The notes below the pieces were generated by a model. The model saw nothing but the letters and a program-made list of their open reading frames with translations. It did no database searches and had not been told where the DNA came from. A DNA stretch of 64,000 nt from Lachnospiraceae bacterium (GTDB taxonomy: Bacteria; Bacillota; Clostridia; Lachnospirales; Lachnospiraceae): assembly GCA_014804785.1 (NCBI GenBank), contig JAAUZD010000009.1, positions 1 to 64,000 of the forward strand, read 5' to 3'. Below, piece after piece: positions 35,159-44,492 of the stretch. How positions within the stretch are numbered: position 1 is the first letter of the stretch; each line of letters begins with the position of its first letter. A program made the position numbers and the translations under genes.

Positions 35159-36425
35159 AGATATTTTATATCTGATATGTAGCTTTCTGAATATCTATTT
35201 GACGATTGTATTCTTTAATCAGATTTTGGAAAGCAGTAAGAAAGGTCAGATTTATTCCTATATAACAGCGTTGGTTTACTGGATAATCAGTAGTTCCTGT
35301 TATTTAGTGTTGCAAAAACCATCTTTAAATCTGATAACCACTTCGATAGGCATAGTTATAATTGCATTGTTCATTTTCCATGACAAAATGTGGAAAAAAT
35401 TGATTGCAGTGATTTCCATATATGCAATCCGTTTGACAATTGATAATTTGTTGTGGCTGGTTTTTTCTGATGTTAGTGATCATGTAACTGCGAGAGCACT
35501 TCAATCTATTCTTGAAGTATTTCTGTTATTTGTATTTGAAATGGTCATATTCAGACTTATGAAACTGAGAGAAGGAACTCATTTTTCTGTTATAAAATAT
35601 CTGTTGTTTTTTTTGCTTATAGTGGCAGAAACTGTTATGTTGATTTGTATTACGGCACAAGGGAGGTTTGAAAATAGGTTTTTTGTAAGAGCAGGACTGA
35701 CCGTAGTTATTATATTGAACTTGCTTATCATACAATCATGTATAGGAATCTCAAATGACTATAATTATAGAGAAAGATGGGAAAAACGATTATTAGAGCA
35801 GAAAGCGCTTATGTATGAGAACCAATTGAATATCCTTTGCCAGTCGAAAGAAAAAACGCAGGCTTTGCGCCATGATTTGAAAAACCATCTGCATCTTTTA
35901 GCAGAATATGAGAAAAGCGGGAAAAGGGAAGAGGCGATAAGCTACATAGAAATGATGATGCAGTCCATGAACGTGGAAGAGGAAATTGTGGCGTCTGGAA
36001 ATGAGCAGGTTGATGCTATTTTAAACTATATGTTGAAAAAAGCTGATGAAATGGGGACAGAGCTGTCTATTCAGATCAATGTGCCTAAGACGCCTTTTTG
36101 CTCTGACTATGACTTAAATATCCTGTTGAGCAACCTGTTGGAAAATGCATTGGAGGCTTTGGAAAGCTGTGAGAAAAAGCAGTTGAAGCTTATCATGGAA
36201 CTGGAAAAGGGGATTTTGTATCTGGAAATTGCCAATACCTATGCAGGAATGTTGAAGACGGATGGGAAACGCTATCTGACGAGGAAAAAGAATGCAGATG
36301 AGCATGGGTTGGGGCTGCGGAATGTACAGAGGGTTGTTGAACAGTATTGTGGTACGATGGAACTTTCGCAGAAGGACAATATATTTCATGTGAAGATTTT
36401 GCTGCTGGTTGGGATGGAAGAATAA
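35145..36425 (+). CDS. GHKL sensor histidine kinase (AgrC/VirS-like)
   Basis: The 426-residue protein has about six N-terminal membrane helices (to about residue 195) and then a cytoplasmic kinase. LRHDLKNHLHLLAEYEKSGK contains the phosphorylated His; NILLSNLLENALEALE is the N box and EHGLGLRNVQRVVEQY the G box. AgrC-type kinases sense peptides or membrane changes and signal to LytTR regulators. The gene overlaps the regulator gene upstream, so the two proteins are translated together. No peptide precursor gene was found next to it. Confidence 0.93.
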   Translation: MTLFEDILYLICSFLNIYLTIVFFNQILESSKKGQIYSYITALVYWIISSSCYLVLQKPSLNLITTSIGIVIIALFIFHDKMWKKLIAVISIYAIRLTIDNLLWLVFSDVSDHVTARALQSILEVFLLFVFEMVIFRLMKLREGTHFSVIKYLLFFLLIVAETVMLICITAQGRFENRFFVRAGLTVVIILNLLIIQSCIGISNDYNYRERWEKRLLEQKALMYENQLNILCQSKEKTQALRHDLKNHLHLLAEYEKSGKREEAISYIEMMMQSMNVEEEIVASGNEQVDAILNYMLKKADEMGTELSIQINVPKTPFCSDYDLNILLSNLLENALEALESCEKKQLKLIMELEKGILYLEIANTYAGMLKTDGKRYLTRKKNADEHGLGLRNVQRVVEQYCGTMELSQKDNIFHVKILLLVGMEE

Positions 36426-36488
36426 TTTTTCCCATTTTGTGTCTGATTTTTCCCTTTTGCGGATAAGAAAATCCTTCTGTGATATAAT
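36425..36488 (+). promoter_or_regulatory. candidate LytTR-activated promoter with direct repeats
   Basis: ATTTTTCCC occurs at 36425-36433 and again at 36446-36454, 21 nt apart, i.e. two helical turns. A perfect TATAAT lies at 36483-36488, but the place of the -35 (36460-36465, CGGATA) is poor. Direct repeats just upstream of a weak -35 fit an activator-dependent promoter for the 36575 gene. Confidence 0.5.
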
Positions 36489-36574
36489 ACACCCTGTCAT
36501 GCAGACGGCAGAAAGACTTTTCTGTATCCGGCGGCAGTAGGCAAATTTTATTCACAGGAGGTTGCAATGTATTT

Positions 36575-37237
36575 ATGAGGACAATTATTATGGAACAGGA
36601 AATTCAGGAGCAACAGGATATTGCAGGGAAAGGAAAGAAGCAAAAATTGAGATTGGTGGTCATAGCGGCGTTGACGGCATTGATGATGTGCTTTAGTGCA
36701 TGTAGTGCATCGGGCGGTCCCTATACAGTGACAATCGGGGGAGTGGATGTCAAGCCTGGAGTAACCACATTGCAGGAACTAGAAGATGCGGGATATGGCT
36801 TTGCCAATGGAATCGGAATGTTTGACAGAGATGAAAATGGTATTCTCACAGATGAATTTATTTATCCTACGGTATATGATTTAAGTTCAATGGCAGAAGC
36901 AAATACGATATATATAGCAATTGCGCTTGTCAAAGATAAAAAAAAGGTGGCGGATGTTACCGTAGTCAATGAAAGTGCAAAAAGTATTCCTTTATCGGAA
37001 TGTATAATAGAAAGTGTGGAAATAGACAGGGATGATTATGAGGCTGATAAGGTTTTGATAGAAGGAATTGAGATTGAAAAGGTATCTGAAGAAGCGGTCA
37101 CAGAAGTAGTGGGGAAGGCTGCAAAGACTCCCAGTTATGGCGATGACTGTACATGGAAACGTGGAGCATACAGTTTAGGATTCAAATATAATGAGGATGG
37201 CACGCTTAAGAGCGTCAGTTCCGGGCATATGAGTTAG
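36575..37237 (+). CDS. exported lipoprotein-like protein, likely LytTR target
   Basis: The 220-residue product begins with a charged segment of about 24 residues and then a membrane helix ending in MMCFSACSASG, probably a lipobox-type site. The outer part reads YTVTIGGVDVKPGVTTLQEL, then an acidic, strand-rich domain (VIESVEIDRDDYEADK) and ends FKYNEDGTLKSVSSGHMS. The start is uncertain: CAGGAGG is 13 nt before ATG 36575; ATG 36590 is an alternative. It directly follows the kinase gene and its promoter bears the repeat pair, so it is a likely output of the two-component system. Confidence 0.75.
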   Translation: MRTIIMEQEIQEQQDIAGKGKKQKLRLVVIAALTALMMCFSACSASGGPYTVTIGGVDVKPGVTTLQELEDAGYGFANGIGMFDRDENGILTDEFIYPTVYDLSSMAEANTIYIAIALVKDKKKVADVTVVNESAKSIPLSECIIESVEIDRDDYEADKVLIEGIEIEKVSEEAVTEVVGKAAKTPSYGDDCTWKRGAYSLGFKYNEDGTLKSVSSGHMS

Positions 37238-37322
37238 GAGAGGACGAGCGTGGGAGAAAGCTATTTAAAGTGACTTGAGAGCGAGATGGCATGGGTTTAG
37301 GAGCTGGAACATAAAATGAAAG

Positions 37323-37374
37323 GCAGATGGAACCTTTTAGGGAAAGAGCTTCCCTCAAATTCCATCTGCTTTTT
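37323..37374 (+). terminator. rho-independent terminator with nested stems
   Basis: An outer stem (GCAGATGGAA with TTCCATCTGC) encloses an inner one (AGGGAA with TTCCCT) and is followed by five T residues. It stands between the 36575 gene and the convergent minus-strand gene and could serve the former; the minus-strand side has no T-run. Confidence 0.75.
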
Positions 37375-37404
37375 ATATAATGCTGTATAGATTTTTAAAA
37401 TCGT

Positions 37405-38472
37405 TTATTGGATTGCTTTTTCTGCAAACTCTGTGGTAACCAGATCTGCATAAGGAACTCTTTTAGGAAGTTCTCCGGCTTCTTCCAGAATATTCTGAAG
37501 GAGGGTAAATGATTCCTCTTCCAAAATCAGGTTATCTTTCCAGGTGTCCTGCTCGTAATAACGGGTAATGATGGTGGTGAGGCTCTCAAAATCCGTCTCC
37601 TCAAACTGGGGCTGGATGACTTTGGCGATTTCCTCGGGGGTGTGGGATGAAACATAATTCATTCCTTTTTGCAGCGCATTGGTGAAAGCCTGAATGACGT
37701 CAGGATTTGCTTCGATATAGCTCTGCTTTGCGGAAAAAGCAGTGTAGGGAACATAACCGGACTCTTCACCCAGAGAAGCGATTACGTAGCCGTCCCCTTT
37801 GGATTCAAGAGAGGTAGCAAAAGGCTCGAATTCCACAGTGAAGGCCCCCTGCCCTCCAGAAAAAGCAGCAGCAGTAGCGCCAAAATCGATGCTTTGATCA
37901 ATATCGAGGTCTGACTGTGGATCTATACCATTTTTCTTGAGAATAAATTCAAACACCATCTCAGGCATGCCGCCTGCCCTGCCGCCAAGAACGGTAGCTC
38001 CTTTCAACATATCCCAATTGAAATTATCGACAGGTGTACGGGAAACAAGGAAGTTTCCTGCGCGTTGTGTCAACTGTGCAAAATTGACAACATAATCCGA
38101 GGTGCCGCCTGCATAAGTATAAATAGTGGCCTCACTTCCCATAAAGCCGATGTCAGCTTCGTCCGTCAGCACAGCAGTCATTGTCTTATCGGCGCCGAAT
38201 CCAGTGACGAGGGTAAGGTCGATTCCTTCCTCTTTAAAGTATCCTTCCTCTATGGCTACATACATAGGGGCGTAAAAGATAGAATGTGCAACTTCGTTTA
38301 AAGTGACTTCCTTAGCAGAAGAACCGGAATCCTGGGCGGCTTCATTCGATCCCTTTTTTGTACATCCGCATAAAGCACCAGCAATAAGGAGTGTGGTGAG
38401 CAGAAGCGCGGTCGCCTTTTTAATGAAGCTGGATGACCTGTGAGTCATGTTGTTACATGGTATTTTTTTCAT
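37405..38472 (-). CDS. ABC substrate-binding lipoprotein, NMT1/SsuA-like
   Basis: The start at 38472 is preceded on the minus strand by GGAGGTCATT. The 355-residue lipoprotein (LCGC, Cys37) has the NMT1/TauA/SsuA fold: SIFYAPMYVAIEEGYFKEEG near the start of the mature protein, DIGFMGSEATIYTY, GGRAGGMPEMVFEFILKKNG and FTVEFEPFATSLESKGDG. Such proteins bring nitrogen- or sulfur-containing small molecules (pyrimidine precursor, sulfonates) to a permease. No permease or ATPase gene is adjacent, so it is an orphan component. Ligand unknown; the closeness of the sulfur-reductase fusion is suggestive only. Confidence 0.85.
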   Translation of the reverse strand: MKKIPCNNMTHRSSSFIKKATALLLTTLLIAGALCGCTKKGSNEAAQDSGSSAKEVTLNEVAHSIFYAPMYVAIEEGYFKEEGIDLTLVTGFGADKTMTAVLTDEADIGFMGSEATIYTYAGGTSDYVVNFAQLTQRAGNFLVSRTPVDNFNWDMLKGATVLGGRAGGMPEMVFEFILKKNGIDPQSDLDIDQSIDFGATAAAFSGGQGAFTVEFEPFATSLESKGDGYVIASLGEESGYVPYTAFSAKQSYIEANPDVIQAFTNALQKGMNYVSSHTPEEIAKVIQPQFEETDFESLTTIITRYYEQDTWKDNLILEEESFTLLQNILEEAGELPKRVPYADLVTTEFAEKAIQ

Positions 38473-38581
38473 AATGACCTCCATTTTTAATTGATATGCC
38501 GATCCTGACAAGATAGCGGCAGGTGATGATTTATCGTATGCAATGGCAAAGAGAAGTTGCCTGTCTGCCAACTTCTTTTTC

Positions 38582-38610
38582 TAGACAACAAATGACAAAG
38601 AATATATAAT
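38582..38610 (+). promoter_or_regulatory. promoter for the SPFH gene
   Basis: TAGACA at 38582-38587 and TATAAT at 38605-38610 with a 17-nt spacer. A hairpin with T-run (AGAAGTTG with CAACTTCT, 38552-38580) lies just upstream and insulates it from the divergent gene. Confidence 0.75.
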
Positions 38611-38654
38611 AGTAAAAATAGGGTGTTACCCGGTAAATAAAGGAGGACAAATAG

Positions 38655-40016
38655 ATGGGTTTGATTAAGGCAATTACTGCTGCAGCCGGAGGCGCAATAG
38701 CCGATCAGTGGAGAGAGTACTTCTACTGTGATTCACTGGATGCAGATGTATTGGTGGCAAAGGGGAAAAGGCGTTCAAGCGGAAGAGGCGCCGGAAACAA
38801 TAAAGGAGAAGATAATATTATCTCCAATGGCTCCGCCGTGGCAATAAATGAAGGACAATGCATGATTATCGTGGATCAGGGAAAGGTAGTTGAATTTTGT
38901 GCTGAGCCGGGTGAGTTCACATACGATGCGTCTTCTGAACCCAGTTTATTATACGGAAGCTTGGGGGAAAACGTCAAAAAAACTTTTAGCATGATAGGAA
39001 GACGTTTTACCTTTGGCGGAGAAACTGCAAAGGATCAGAGAGTTTACTTTTTCAATACAAAAGAAATAATGGGAAATAAATATGGAACAGCCAATCCGGT
39101 TCCGTTCCGTGTGGTAGATGAAAATATTGGATTGGACGTAGATATTTCTATTAGATGTAACGGTGAATATTCTTATAAGATTACAGATCCTCTTTTGTTC
39201 TACACCAATGTGTGCGGCAACGTGGCGGATATTTATGAGAGAAGCGAGATTGACAGTCAGTTAAAGACAGAACTTATGACAGCATTGCAGCCTGCATTTG
39301 CAAAGATTTCGGCAATGGGAATCCGCTACAGTGCCGTTCCGGCGCACACAGAAGAACTTGCAAATGCCTTAAATGAAGTGCTTTCTGCTAAATGGTCGGA
39401 ACTGCGCGGAATTGAAATCGTATCTTTTGGTGTCAATACAATGAAGGCATCTGCCGAAGATGAGGCAATGATCAAAGAACTGCAAAAGAATGCAGTGCTG
39501 CGTAATCCCAATATGGCAGCGGCAACATTGGTTGGTGCACAGGCAGAAGCAATGAAGGCAGCAGCATCCAACACCTCAACCGGACCTATGATGGCATTCG
39601 CCGGCATGAACATGGCAAATCAGGCAGGGGGAATGAATGCACAGCAGTTATTCCAGATGGGACAACAGGCAGCACCCACACAGGCAGCTCCTGTGCAGCA
39701 GCCAGTAGCGCCTGCGCCGGAACCAGCGCCAGCTAAGCAAGGTTGGACTTGTGCATGCGGCAAAGCCGGCAATACAGGAAAGTTCTGCTCCGAATGCGGC
39801 GCGCCTATGCCGGCGCCGAAGGCGGAAGGTTGGACCTGTTCCTGCGGAGCTGTAAACAAGGGCAAATTCTGTTCCGAGTGCGGAGCAAAGAAGCCGGCAG
39901 GAGAACTTTTATACAAATGCGATAAGTGCGGATGGGAGCCGGAAGATCCTGCAAAACCGCCGAAGTTCTGTCCGGAATGCGGAGACCCTTTTGATGAAAG
40001 CGATATTCAGCAGTAA
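38655..40016 (+). CDS. SPFH-domain protein with C-terminal zinc ribbons (YdjI-like)
   Basis: The 453-residue protein starts at ATG 38655 after GGAGGACAA. Residues about 25-290 are an SPFH/band-7-like scaffold of the virion-core/YdjI type (FGGETAKDQRVYFFNTKEI, then FRVVDENIGLDVDISIRCNG). After a Pro/Ala/Gln linker come three CxC/CxxC zinc ribbons (WTCACGKAGNTGKFCSECGA, WTCSCGAVNKGKFCSECGAK, KCDKCGWEPE...FCPECG). Such proteins assemble at membranes under stress. It is the first gene of a three-gene unit with two other zinc-ribbon proteins. Confidence 0.85.
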   Translation: MGLIKAITAAAGGAIADQWREYFYCDSLDADVLVAKGKRRSSGRGAGNNKGEDNIISNGSAVAINEGQCMIIVDQGKVVEFCAEPGEFTYDASSEPSLLYGSLGENVKKTFSMIGRRFTFGGETAKDQRVYFFNTKEIMGNKYGTANPVPFRVVDENIGLDVDISIRCNGEYSYKITDPLLFYTNVCGNVADIYERSEIDSQLKTELMTALQPAFAKISAMGIRYSAVPAHTEELANALNEVLSAKWSELRGIEIVSFGVNTMKASAEDEAMIKELQKNAVLRNPNMAAATLVGAQAEAMKAAASNTSTGPMMAFAGMNMANQAGGMNAQQLFQMGQQAAPTQAAPVQQPVAPAPEPAPAKQGWTCACGKAGNTGKFCSECGAPMPAPKAEGWTCSCGAVNKGKFCSECGAKKPAGELLYKCDKCGWEPEDPAKPPKFCPECGDPFDESDIQQ

Positions 40017-40046
40017 TGTTTTGAAAAGCTTTATAGCGGAGGAAAG

Positions 40047-41156
40047 ATGAGCGAGTTTGATACCAACTTAGATGCAAAAACGGTATCTACGATGGAAGAG
40101 ACGGATAAAAAATGTCCCTCCTGTTTCGGGGTAATGGACTTTGACCCCGAGACAGGAGGGCTTAGCTGTCCTTACTGCGGACATACGGAGATAATTCCGG
40201 CAAGCAGGCAGGAAGCGGCAGCGGCGGCAGAACTGCCGCTAGAAGGTGCGGACAAATTAGAAAACTTTGACTGGGGGATGGAGACAAAGACAGTTCTCTG
40301 CAAAGCATGCGGTGCGGAGTCTATGTATGATGCATTGGAAATTGCGGCAGTCTGTCCCTTTTGCGGATCCAATCAGGTTATGGAGGCATCCGACCAAAAT
40401 ACCATGGCGCCGGGCGGCATCGTGCCGTTTCTGGTGACGGATGAAAAGGCTTCCCGATTGTTTAAGACATGGATCAAAAAGAAATGGTTCTGCCCTAAGC
40501 TTGCCAAAGAAAGTGCAAAGGCAAAGCATTTTAAAGGAATTTATCTTCCGTACTGGACTTTTGATGCTGATACAAGTTCTGCCTATAAGGGAGAATTTGG
40601 ACGGGATAAGGTCAGAAAAGGAATGAATGGGCAGGATAACGTTAATACGACATGGTATCCGGTAAAAGGTCATTATGATGAATTTTTTGATGATGAGCTG
40701 ATCTGCGCGTCAGCAAATCACAATCTGTATATGCTGCAGCGACTGGAGCCATTCCACACGGCGGAAAATAAGATTTATAAACCGGAATATCTTGCTGGCT
40801 TTGCGGCAGAGAGATATTCTCTTGGAGTCGAAAATGCATGGGAGCTGACGCGGGACAGCATTCGATTCAAAATCAAGAATAGTATCGAGAATGAAATCAG
40901 ATATAAGCATCGTACAGATCAGGTAAGGAATCTCGAGATTGATACAGTATTTTGCGATATGACATACAAATATCTGTTGCTTCCGGTGTGGATATCCAGC
41001 TATAAGTATAAAGACCGGGTTTATCAGTTTATGGTAAACGGACAGACAGGAAAGGTAGCCGGAAGGATACCGATTTCTAAACCCAAGGTTATCATAACAA
41101 TAACGGCTGTTTTTATAATAATGGCATTGATTTTGTTGATAGTTAGACTGCTCTGA
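40047..41156 (+). CDS. TFIIB-type zinc-ribbon protein with C-terminal membrane anchor (YdjG-like)
   Basis: The 369-residue protein starts at ATG 40047 after GGAGGAAAG. Two zinc ribbons stand in the N-terminal third (KCPSCFG...LSCPYCGHTE and LCKACGAE...VCPFCGSNQ). The middle has TWYPVKGHYDEFFDDELICA and YKYLLLPVWISSYKYKDRVY, typical of the YdjG-like family. The C-terminal 22 residues are one membrane helix. In Bacillus YdjG helps bring the SPFH protein YdjI and a PspA relative to the membrane, and a similar role is likely here. It lies 30 nt after the SPFH gene. Confidence 0.8.
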   Translation: MSEFDTNLDAKTVSTMEETDKKCPSCFGVMDFDPETGGLSCPYCGHTEIIPASRQEAAAAAELPLEGADKLENFDWGMETKTVLCKACGAESMYDALEIAAVCPFCGSNQVMEASDQNTMAPGGIVPFLVTDEKASRLFKTWIKKKWFCPKLAKESAKAKHFKGIYLPYWTFDADTSSAYKGEFGRDKVRKGMNGQDNVNTTWYPVKGHYDEFFDDELICASANHNLYMLQRLEPFHTAENKIYKPEYLAGFAAERYSLGVENAWELTRDSIRFKIKNSIENEIRYKHRTDQVRNLEIDTVFCDMTYKYLLLPVWISSYKYKDRVYQFMVNGQTGKVAGRIPISKPKVIITITAVFIIMALILLIVRLL

Positions 41157-41215
41157 TATTGTACAGCACAGTGCATGATGCTGCGTGAACGATAACAGAT
41201 AATTTACGAGTATGA

Positions 41216-42013
41216 ATGATTATTCAGGAAGGAATGAATGGGAGTATGAGTGCAGGCATGATAGGAATCATTGTGATATTGGTTCTGACGCTGGCAGTGA
41301 TAGGCTGTGTTGCTTATGGAATTTTGAGGGCAAAGCGTGCAGTTGAAAATTTTTCCCAGGAAGTTTTTGGAACTTCTGATATCAAAGAAGGATTTAAACA
41401 GGTGGAAGAAGAATATGCATCCACCCCTAAATCGGTTTCAGCAATGACAAGTCTGTATCTTCCTAAAATCAAGAGAGATTTTCCTGAATTTCAGTATGAT
41501 GAGATGAAGGTCAGGGCAGAAAACGTCCTGACTTCTTATCTGATGGCAGTAGATGGCATGAATAAAGGAGCCCTAACAGAAGGGAACAGTGAACTTTTCG
41601 ATAATCTGGAAATACGGCTCGAAATGCTTAAGGGATCAGGTCAAAGGGAGCATTACAAAAATATAAAGATACATAGAACAGAGATATCAGATTACAAAAA
41701 GAGAAATGGGCGCTGCATCATTACCTTTCAGACGGCTTTGCAGTATTACCACACACTGGAGGATGAAAATGGGAAGCTTCTCGCGGGAAGTGAAGAAATG
41801 TTTACCCAGTCAAGATACAATACAGATGTTATTTATATACAGGACAGAGAATTAGTGGAGGATGAAAGAGATTTATCTCTTGGTCTCAACTGCCCTAACT
41901 GCGGCGCGCCAATAGCGGGAATAGGAAGTAAAGTCTGTGAATATTGCGGAACACCTATTGTAGAGCTGAATATCTATGCATGGAGTTTCAGTAATATCAC
42001 GGAATCAAAATAG
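41216..42013 (+). CDS. membrane-anchored Tim44-like protein with zinc ribbon
   Basis: The 265-residue protein has one N-terminal membrane segment (IGIIVILVLTLAVIGCVAYG). A domain with FPEFQYDEMKVRAENVLTSY and later TFQTALQYYHTLEDENGK, like Tim44-type domains of bacterial proteins, follows. It ends with a zinc ribbon (NCPNCGAPIAGIGSKVCEYC). The start is uncertain among ATG 41216, 41234 and 41246, because AGGAAGG lies inside the first few codons of the longest form. It completes the unit with the SPFH and YdjG-like proteins. Confidence 0.75.
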   Translation: MIIQEGMNGSMSAGMIGIIVILVLTLAVIGCVAYGILRAKRAVENFSQEVFGTSDIKEGFKQVEEEYASTPKSVSAMTSLYLPKIKRDFPEFQYDEMKVRAENVLTSYLMAVDGMNKGALTEGNSELFDNLEIRLEMLKGSGQREHYKNIKIHRTEISDYKKRNGRCIITFQTALQYYHTLEDENGKLLAGSEEMFTQSRYNTDVIYIQDRELVEDERDLSLGLNCPNCGAPIAGIGSKVCEYCGTPIVELNIYAWSFSNITESK

Positions 42014-42042
42014 AGCAGAATATATATTTGGGAGTTTGATAC

Positions 42043-44337
42043 ATGAGCATTTACGATACCTTAAATGAACAGCAGAAGAAAGGCGTATTTACGACAGAAG
42101 GACCGGTTCTTTTACTTGCAGGGGCAGGATCAGGAAAGACCCGCGTACTTACCCACAGGATAGCATACCTGATTGAAGAACTGGGTGTGAGCCCATGGAA
42201 CATCATGGCAATCACTTTTACCAACAAGGCAGCAGGAGAGATGAAGGAGAGAGTGGAGAACCTGGTGGGAATGGGTGCGGAAAGTATCTGGGTCACGACT
42301 TTTCACTCAAGCTGCGTGAGAATTTTGCGCCGCTATGCGGACCGCCTTGGCTATGATACTAATTTTACAATCTATGATACCGACGATCAAAAGACTGTAA
42401 TGAAGGAGGTCTGTAAGCGCCTGCAGATTGACACCAAAATGTTGAAAGAGAGAAGCATTCTCGCCGCAATCTCTTCTGCCAAAGATAAGCTGATTTCTCC
42501 GGTAGAGTATGAACTGAATACCATGGGAGATTTCAGAAAGCAGAAGATTGCCCAGGCATACAAAGAATATCAGATGGCTTTAAAGAAAAGCAATGCCATG
42601 GATTTTGATGACTTGATCGTGAAGACGGTGGAACTTTTCAAAGCGGATCCCGAAGTGCTGGGAGGTTATCAAAAACGCTTCAAATATATTATGGTGGATG
42701 AATATCAGGATACCAATACCGCACAGTTTGAACTGATCAGGCTCCTTTCAGATAGGAGCCGCAATCTGTGTGTGGTAGGAGATGACGACCAGTCGATTTA
42801 TAAGTTTAGAGGCGCTGATATCAGGAACATTCTTGATTTTGAGCAGATCTATCCGGAAGCGGAGGTCATTCGTCTGGAACAGAATTATCGTTCCACACAA
42901 AATGTACTGGATGCGGCTAATGCTGTTATCCGCAATAATAAAGGAAGAAAGAGCAAGACGCTGTGGACGGATAAGGGAGAGGGGAGCAGGATCCATTTCA
43001 GACAATTTGACAATGCCTATGAAGAAGCAGAATTCATTGCAGATGATGTGGCACGCAAAAAGAGAGAAAGGACAGCAGATTACGGGGACTGTGCAGTGCT
43101 TTATCGAACCAATGCCCAGGCAAGACTTCTGGAAGAACGTTTTATAGTAGAGGGTATTCCATATGACGTGGTGGGAGGAACCAATTTCTATGCCAGAAGA
43201 GAAATCAAAGATCTGCTTGCCTATTTAAAAACAATTAATAACGGGCGTGATGATTTGGCGGTAAAACGGATCATCAATATGCCAAAGCGAGGAATAGGAG
43301 CAGCAACGATTGCCAAGGTGCAGGATTATGCGGATATGCGGGAAATCAGCTTTTATGATGCCCTTCGCCAGGCAGATGAAATCATGGGGCTGGGAAAAAG
43401 CGCTGCGAAACTGAAACCCTTTGTAACCATGATACAATCCTTTAGAAGCAAGCTGGAATTTTATGGCTTGGAAGATTTAATAAAAGATGTTATTGAAACT
43501 ACAGGATACGTTTCGGAGCTTGAGGCATCTGATGAGGAGGATGCAGAAAACAGAATTGAGAATATTGATGAATTGATCAGCAAGATCGTGGCGTTTGAGG
43601 AGGTGCATGATCAGCCGACTTTAGGAGAATTTCTGGAAGAGGTGGCATTGGTGGCGGACATTGACCATGTGGAAAATGGCAGTAACAGAGTGCTTCTTAT
43701 GACGCTGCACAGCGCTAAGGGATTGGAATTTCCCCATGTGTATCTGGCAGGTATGGAAGATGGAATATTTCCCAGTTATATGACAATTACATCAGATGAC
43801 CCGGATGAGATTGAAGAAGAACGCCGGCTTGCCTATGTGGGATTTACCAGAGCCAAGGACGATTTGACCATCTGCTATGCAAAAATGCGCATGGTGCGCG
43901 GCGAAACCCAGATGAATGCAGTGAGCCGGTTCGTGAAAGAAATACCGGAGGAACTGATGGATAACCGTCCTCCGTCACCCAGATTTAATCCTATGGATGT
44001 GCCCTCTTCCAAATTTGCATCATTTGACGGGCAGGCATACAAATATAAGCCAACTGCCACGCTGGCGCCTAAGAGAACGGCAGCAGAGAATAAGCCTTTT
44101 ATTGCCGGAGGTGGAATCAGTGCTTTAAATGTGGCAGGTATCAGCAAAGGCGTAGGCGCAGTTACCGGCGGAAAGCCTGATTATGATATAAACGACAGAG
44201 TAAAGCATATTAAATATGGGGAAGGTACTGTCATCGACCTAGAGCCCGGTCCAAGGGACTATAAGGTAACGGTAGATTTTGATGATGCCGGTCAGAAGAT
44301 TATGTATGCGGCATTTGCAAGGCTGGTTAAAATCTGA
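42043..44337 (+). CDS. pcrA: ATP-dependent DNA helicase PcrA
   Basis: The 764-residue protein is a superfamily 1A helicase. It has Walker A LAGAGSGKTRVLTHRI (residues 25-40, Lys32), motif Ia FTNKAAGEM, motif II VDEYQDTN, motif III VVGDDDQSIYKFRGAD, motif IV LEQNYRS, motif V LMTLHSAKGLEF and motif VI YVGFTRAKDDL. The C-terminus is a Tudor-like tail (DYDINDRVKHIKYGEGTVID), as in PcrA of Bacillota. PcrA unwinds DNA in repair and removes RNA polymerase and RecA. It starts at ATG 42043, GGGAG upstream. It follows the 41216 gene after 29 nt. Confidence 0.95.
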   Translation: MSIYDTLNEQQKKGVFTTEGPVLLLAGAGSGKTRVLTHRIAYLIEELGVSPWNIMAITFTNKAAGEMKERVENLVGMGAESIWVTTFHSSCVRILRRYADRLGYDTNFTIYDTDDQKTVMKEVCKRLQIDTKMLKERSILAAISSAKDKLISPVEYELNTMGDFRKQKIAQAYKEYQMALKKSNAMDFDDLIVKTVELFKADPEVLGGYQKRFKYIMVDEYQDTNTAQFELIRLLSDRSRNLCVVGDDDQSIYKFRGADIRNILDFEQIYPEAEVIRLEQNYRSTQNVLDAANAVIRNNKGRKSKTLWTDKGEGSRIHFRQFDNAYEEAEFIADDVARKKRERTADYGDCAVLYRTNAQARLLEERFIVEGIPYDVVGGTNFYARREIKDLLAYLKTINNGRDDLAVKRIINMPKRGIGAATIAKVQDYADMREISFYDALRQADEIMGLGKSAAKLKPFVTMIQSFRSKLEFYGLEDLIKDVIETTGYVSELEASDEEDAENRIENIDELISKIVAFEEVHDQPTLGEFLEEVALVADIDHVENGSNRVLLMTLHSAKGLEFPHVYLAGMEDGIFPSYMTITSDDPDEIEEERRLAYVGFTRAKDDLTICYAKMRMVRGETQMNAVSRFVKEIPEELMDNRPPSPRFNPMDVPSSKFASFDGQAYKYKPTATLAPKRTAAENKPFIAGGGISALNVAGISKGVGAVTGGKPDYDINDRVKHIKYGEGTVIDLEPGPRDYKVTVDFDDAGQKIMYAAFARLVKI

Positions 44338-44492
44338 AATGGAAAAATTTAAAAAATTTGTAAAGTTTTTCAAAATACTGTAGTAAAAATCGGCAGTAAA
44401 TGTTATATTATAAAGCAAGAAGGAAATAATAATCCAAAAAGTATTTTATGATGAAATGGATGAAAAGGCATAAAAGAAAGGGAGGCTACACC

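Noticed and set aside
38473-38654. Riboswitch between the divergent binding-protein and SPFH genes
   Set aside because: Only a simple stem with a T-run and a promoter can be seen; no TPP or other aptamer core was recognised.
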